This document shows positions 5,489 through 8,475 of a stretch of DNA of 8,475 bases, piece after piece. A program made the translations under genes and the position numbers. The stretch is taken from NCBI GenBank assembly GCA_003508565.1, contig DNUI01000199.1:37448-45922 (forward strand), written 5' to 3'. Source of the stretch: Syntrophaceae bacterium. Lineage in GTDB: Bacteria > Desulfobacterota > Syntrophia > Syntrophales > UBA2185. The notes under the pieces were generated by a model. The model saw nothing but the letters and a program-made list of their open reading frames with translations, searched no databases and was not told where the DNA came from. Every line of letters begins with the position of its first letter. Positions within the stretch are counted from its first letter, which is position 1.

Positions 5489-6202
5489 CTACTTCTTCAA
5501 GACCTTTTCCGTCTCGATCTGTCGGAAGATGTCGTGAAGCGCATCCTTATAGATCAACTCACGCTTCCCCTCCATGGGGTAGAATGGATAGACAAAGATC
5601 AAGAGAGCCTGCGTCCAATTATTCAAAGTTGCCTTACGTTTGTAAGAGCGAAGTTGTGTACCTTTCTTGTCATAGAGATTGGCGCTAATGGTGTAGTCCC
5701 ACGAATAGGGCATCGGGATTAAGGTCAGACTCAATAAACTTATGGTACCACTCAGACACTGTTGCGCGAATGATGACTCTTCTAAGAAATCGACTTCGAG
5801 AGTATAATCATGAGAATGTCTGAAAGTGTCGACTTCCTGGCGTCGCTCTGGCTTGTAGACGTCAGTCGGAGAATCCGTAAATGTAGCATAGGGTGAAATA
5901 TTACTTATCTCGCTGAGCGCATCACGAAAGAGATTGTCGAAATCCTTGACCCCCTGAGTTTTAATCTTTGGGATAGCATCGAATCCGTGGTTCTGTTCCA
6001 GATGCCTAAAAAGGAAGAAGACGCTCACCTTCTCCGCACCAAGATTCTTCTCCGTTGTACGATCAAAGATCCCCGACATTTCTGAACGTGAGGCTGCGCA
6101 ACCAGAAAGCACTCCCGCCAGCAACAGGACGATTAACGGCATCGCCCACCTCAATTCTCTCGACCTCCGTTTTGAAATCCTCATATCCTTATTGCGTTCC
6201 AT
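5489..6202 (-). CDS. Predicted outer-membrane lipoprotein of unknown function
   Basis: A 237-residue protein from the chosen start at 6202. The N-terminus is a lipoprotein signal: a basic segment (KRRSRELRW, residues 11-19), a hydrophobic run (PLIVLLLAGV) and the lipobox LSGC with the lipidated Cys at 35. Ala at +2 predicts sorting to the outer membrane. The mature domain has no family I can name. Its C-terminal half has an alternating hydrophobic stretch (SLLSLTLIPMPYSWDYTISA), an aromatic LLIFVYPFYPMEGKRE segment and a helical end (DALHDIFRQIETEKVLKK). This order resembles many proteobacterial hypothetical lipoproteins. The start was chosen because AGGAAGG lies 6 nt upstream. A longer start at 6283 also has an SD-like AAGGGTG but would lie at the predicted transcript start. 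A start at Met21, just before the hydrophobic core, is also possible. Confidence 0.8.
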   Translation of the reverse strand: MERNKDMRISKRRSRELRWAMPLIVLLLAGVLSGCAASRSEMSGIFDRTTEKNLGAEKVSVFFLFRHLEQNHGFDAIPKIKTQGVKDFDNLFRDALSEISNISPYATFTDSPTDVYKPERRQEVDTFRHSHDYTLEVDFLEESSFAQQCLSGTISLLSLTLIPMPYSWDYTISANLYDKKGTQLRSYKRKATLNNWTQALLIFVYPFYPMEGKRELIYKDALHDIFRQIETEKVLKK

Positions 6203-6208
6203 TAAACA

Positions 6209-6215
6209 CCTTCCT
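6209..6215 (-). promoter_or_regulatory. Ribosome binding site deciding the lipoprotein start
   Basis: AGGAAGG on the minus strand, 6 nt before the ATG at 6202. It favours the 237-residue form over the 264-residue alternative. Confidence 0.5.
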
Positions 6216-6294
6216 CTCCAAGCAGTTTGATAAAAACACAAAAGCTCGCCTCTTTTCAGAAACAGGTTTAAAAAATCATTCATGGCATCACCCT

Positions 6295-6323
6295 TATTAA
6301 AAAGTGTTCAGATAACTTGTTAA
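6295..6323 (-). promoter_or_regulatory. Candidate promoter for the lipoprotein gene
   Basis: On the minus strand TTAACA (6318-6323), a 17-bp spacer, then TTAATA (6295-6300). The spacing is ideal and the hexamers are reasonable. The predicted transcript start near 6288 suits the 6202 start codon. Co-transcription with the cyclase gene upstream (196-nt gap) remains possible. Confidence 0.4.
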
Positions 6324-6398
6324 CCTTTTGACGATGCCTTATGTATATATTTGTATTTTCGCTCCTGATCTTTACGTCAGGCCGGCCTTACGCAGTCC

Positions 6399-8270
6399 CT
6401 ATAGGTAACGCTCCTTATACATAGGATTCTTGAAACGTACTCTTGTCGCAAATCGCTCCAGAGAGAACTTGGGATTTATTCTCAAAACCTCAGCAGCCTC
6501 TTTCCTGGCATCTTCCATCCGCCCCATCTTGCTGTAGGTATTGGCCAAACCCAGATGCGCAAAGAAATGATCCGGTTGTTTCTGAAGCAGTTCTTTATAA
6601 TAATACACTGCCTGATCGTACTGTTCAATCTGGCTATAGCTATTGGCCAGATTCATCAGACAGGAGCTGTGCGGTCTCACCGGATTATAGCGCAGGGCCT
6701 TTTGAAGAACGGATATGGCTTCTGTAAAACGGCACGCATGCATAAGCGTGCTCCCAAGATTGGTGAGGGCTCCAGGGTCCAGCGATGCGGCTATTTCCGA
6801 TTCTTGCACGGCCCTATCGTATTCGCCTTTGTTCACATAGAGCATGCCCAAGACACCATGAGCATAGGAATTGCCTCTATCAAAGGCAATAGCCTTTTTA
6901 GCCATCCTGATTCCTGTGTCAATGGACTCGTCGGGTGGCTTGGAAGGATCGAGCCAATAATCCCAAAAGTAAGTCATACCTATGATTGCATAGGCCTTCG
7001 AAGAAACAGGTTCCAGAGTTAGGGCTTCCTCTGCCAACCTGCGGACTCGGGCATTGCTTTCTTTATTGACTTGCTGGAAAACATCCCACGCCTCCAGAAG
7101 TTTGAAGTACGCCTCTACATTACTGACCCCCCTGGATTTGAAGCGTGCATATTCGCCCTCTTTCAAGGCAACCTGTAATGCGGTCAACACTTTAATTGTA
7201 ATTTCATCTTGCGTAGTAAAAATATCCTTTAGTTCACGGTCGTACCTTTCCGAAAAAACATGGCGACCTGTAGTGGCATCGATAAGCTGAGCAGTAATGC
7301 GTAACTGATTGCCTTCTCTACGCACACTCCCCTCCATCACATACTGGACGCCCATCTCCCGGCCGGCCTGCTTTATATCAATTGGCTTTCCCTTGTATGC
7401 AAAGGACGAGTTTCTTGCGATTACAAAGATTTTTGGCACTTTGGACAGGCCATTGATGATCTCCTCGGTGAGACCGTCGCTGAAGAATTCCTGCGTGGGG
7501 TCATTGCTCATATTCGTGAAAGGCAGTACGGCAATGGAGGGCTTATCGGGAAGTTGAAGTGCCACCCTCTCCTTGGATGTAATCTCAACAGATGTGGGGG
7601 AGGGTTTTGTATAGAGCTGCCAGTATATATTTGCAGCATTGATTAAAGCTGCTACTGCTAAGATGATTTTAATGGCCGGGTGTACCCGCTTCCAATAATT
7701 TAACCCAGCCCTTTTCCACCTGCTCACCAATGAAGCAGCCTGTGCATCCAGCAAGATTTGGTATACCCGCACGGGTTCCAAAATGTTTTTTACAGTCTGT
7801 TTCCCAATATATTCATATCTGAATTCCAACTTGTCTTTAATTTGTTCATAAACAGTTCCAGATAAGCAAATGCCTCCTGCATCAGCAAGGAGCTGGATCC
7901 GTGCTGCAACATTGAGCCCATCCCCAAAAACCTTTCCCTCCTTTTCTGATACCTCACCAAGATTGATCCCGAAGCGAAATTCCATTCTTCGGGGTTCAGG
8001 TAATTCATCATTGCGATTTTTGAGCTCCTTTTGGATCTCAACGGCACATTGCACGGCATCCATTACACTGGGAAACTCGGCGTGAACATTATCTCCGGGA
8101 GCATCGATGACCTTTCCTTGGCACTGTTGAATAAGGTTTGCCATAACCCCCTTGTGAGCGTTAAGGGTGCGGATGGTTCCTTCTTGATCCTTGGCGAGGA
8201 GGCGACTGTAGCCCTTTACATCTCCGCTGAGAATGGTAGCAAGTTTGTGTTTAACTTCTTGTGTGGTCAT
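6399..8270 (-). CDS. Class III nucleotide cyclase-domain protein with TolB-like domain and TPR repeats
   Basis: A 623-residue single-pass membrane signalling protein. Residues 8-172 form a class III adenylate/guanylate cyclase domain: metal-binding type Asp17 (SGDVKGYSRL) and Asp60 (APGD), FGINLGEV at 100-107, and Asn120/Arg124 in LNVAAR. A membrane helix at about 198-216 (AIKIILAVAALINAANIYW) follows. Residues 242-365 match the TolB-like N-terminal domain of this architecture (PSIAVLPFTNMSNDP, FSDGLTEEIINGLSKV, YVMEGSVRR). Residues about 385-600 carry TPR-type helices, clearest in NLANSYSQIEQYDQAVYYYK and LGLANTYSKMGRMEDARK. The cyclase should be cytosolic and the rest periplasmic (inference). 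The residues that read adenine in standard cyclases appear changed to Asp56 and Lys113, so substrate and activity are uncertain. The start is the first Met, with a weak GGGGGT site upstream. Confidence 0.9.
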   Translation of the reverse strand: MTTQEVKHKLATILSGDVKGYSRLLAKDQEGTIRTLNAHKGVMANLIQQCQGKVIDAPGDNVHAEFPSVMDAVQCAVEIQKELKNRNDELPEPRRMEFRFGINLGEVSEKEGKVFGDGLNVAARIQLLADAGGICLSGTVYEQIKDKLEFRYEYIGKQTVKNILEPVRVYQILLDAQAASLVSRWKRAGLNYWKRVHPAIKIILAVAALINAANIYWQLYTKPSPTSVEITSKERVALQLPDKPSIAVLPFTNMSNDPTQEFFSDGLTEEIINGLSKVPKIFVIARNSSFAYKGKPIDIKQAGREMGVQYVMEGSVRREGNQLRITAQLIDATTGRHVFSERYDRELKDIFTTQDEITIKVLTALQVALKEGEYARFKSRGVSNVEAYFKLLEAWDVFQQVNKESNARVRRLAEEALTLEPVSSKAYAIIGMTYFWDYWLDPSKPPDESIDTGIRMAKKAIAFDRGNSYAHGVLGMLYVNKGEYDRAVQESEIAASLDPGALTNLGSTLMHACRFTEAISVLQKALRYNPVRPHSSCLMNLANSYSQIEQYDQAVYYYKELLQKQPDHFFAHLGLANTYSKMGRMEDARKEAAEVLRINPKFSLERFATRVRFKNPMYKERYL

Positions 8271-8352
8271 GGAAACCCCCAGAATTCAGTTGGGAGGAGA
8301 GGCTTCATATTAGTGCCTTTCGGAAGTTCTTTTTCATACTACATTCCAAAAG

Positions 8353-8375
8353 GTTAGATGTTAGGTTGTTAGATT
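8353..8375. repeat. Three GTTAG boxes in the cyclase leader
   Basis: GTTAGATG, TTAGGTTG and TTAGATT run together, placing GTTAG at 8353, 8360 and 8368. They read as CTAAC on the transcribed minus strand, between the promoter and the start codon. They could be an operator or chance. Confidence 0.35.
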
Positions 8376-8407
8376 AATTCATGGTAGGTAAAAAAATTCT
8401 TTTATAA

Positions 8408-8436
8408 AACATACTCTCATCTGTATGGACAGTCAA
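8408..8436 (-). promoter_or_regulatory. Sigma70-type promoter for the cyclase gene
   Basis: On the minus strand TTGACT (8431-8436), exactly 17 bp, then TATGTT (8408-8413). The predicted transcript start is near 8401, leaving a leader of about 130 nt. Confidence 0.55.
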
Positions 8437-8475
8437 GGGAGGAATATACATCCCTGTCAGAAGCAAGTAAACTGT

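Overview
The window looks like chromosomal DNA from an anaerobic, selenocysteine-using bacterium, most likely a deltaproteobacterium (Desulfobacterota). The clues are a tRNA gene with an encoded CCA end, a cyclase/TolB/TPR signalling protein of a type common in that group, and an in-frame TGA at the catalytic position of a peroxiredoxin. This placement is inference from family resemblance; genus and species cannot be read from the sequence. The window is gene-sparse: five sizeable protein genes separated by long AT-rich intergenic stretches.

Layout. Positions 1-25 are the 3' end of a tRNA (probably tRNA-Leu). A gene-free stretch to about 589 follows, with an 11-bp tandem duplication and three AT-rich perfect inverted repeats, which could be one flank of an integrated element. 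On the minus strand, 590-2476 encodes a 628-residue polytopic membrane protein made of two related membrane modules behind a degenerate zinc ribbon, with a good sigma70-type promoter. At 2896-3012 (minus) lies an out-of-frame coding-like tail with no start codon. It abuts and overlaps the 3' end of a complete enoyl-CoA hydratase/isomerase family gene (3002-3787, minus).

The central finding is at 4387-4887 (plus): a 166-codon peroxiredoxin-like gene whose codon 56 is TGA. The frame is intact on both sides, and the TGA falls where relatives carry the peroxidatic Cys. A 6-bp hairpin with a GGC loop starts 15 nt after the TGA, which fits a bacterial SECIS element. The simplest reading is a selenoprotein (RGFG-Sec-PYAR). 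The protein has no cysteine at all, so it would be a '1-Sec' enzyme. Its promoter region contains a perfect TTGACAA-GAA-TTGTCAA inverted repeat and further TGTCAAC copies.

A gene-poor stretch (4888-5488) follows, with four alternating GCGTTA/TAACGC motifs and a degenerate copy of a segment also seen near 2815-2893. On the minus strand at the right are an outer-membrane-type lipoprotein (5489-6202) and a class III nucleotide cyclase/TolB-like/TPR membrane protein (6399-8270), each with a plausible promoter. They may form a signalling-envelope pair, but nothing in the sequence proves a functional link. No CRISPR array, insertion sequence or rRNA was seen.
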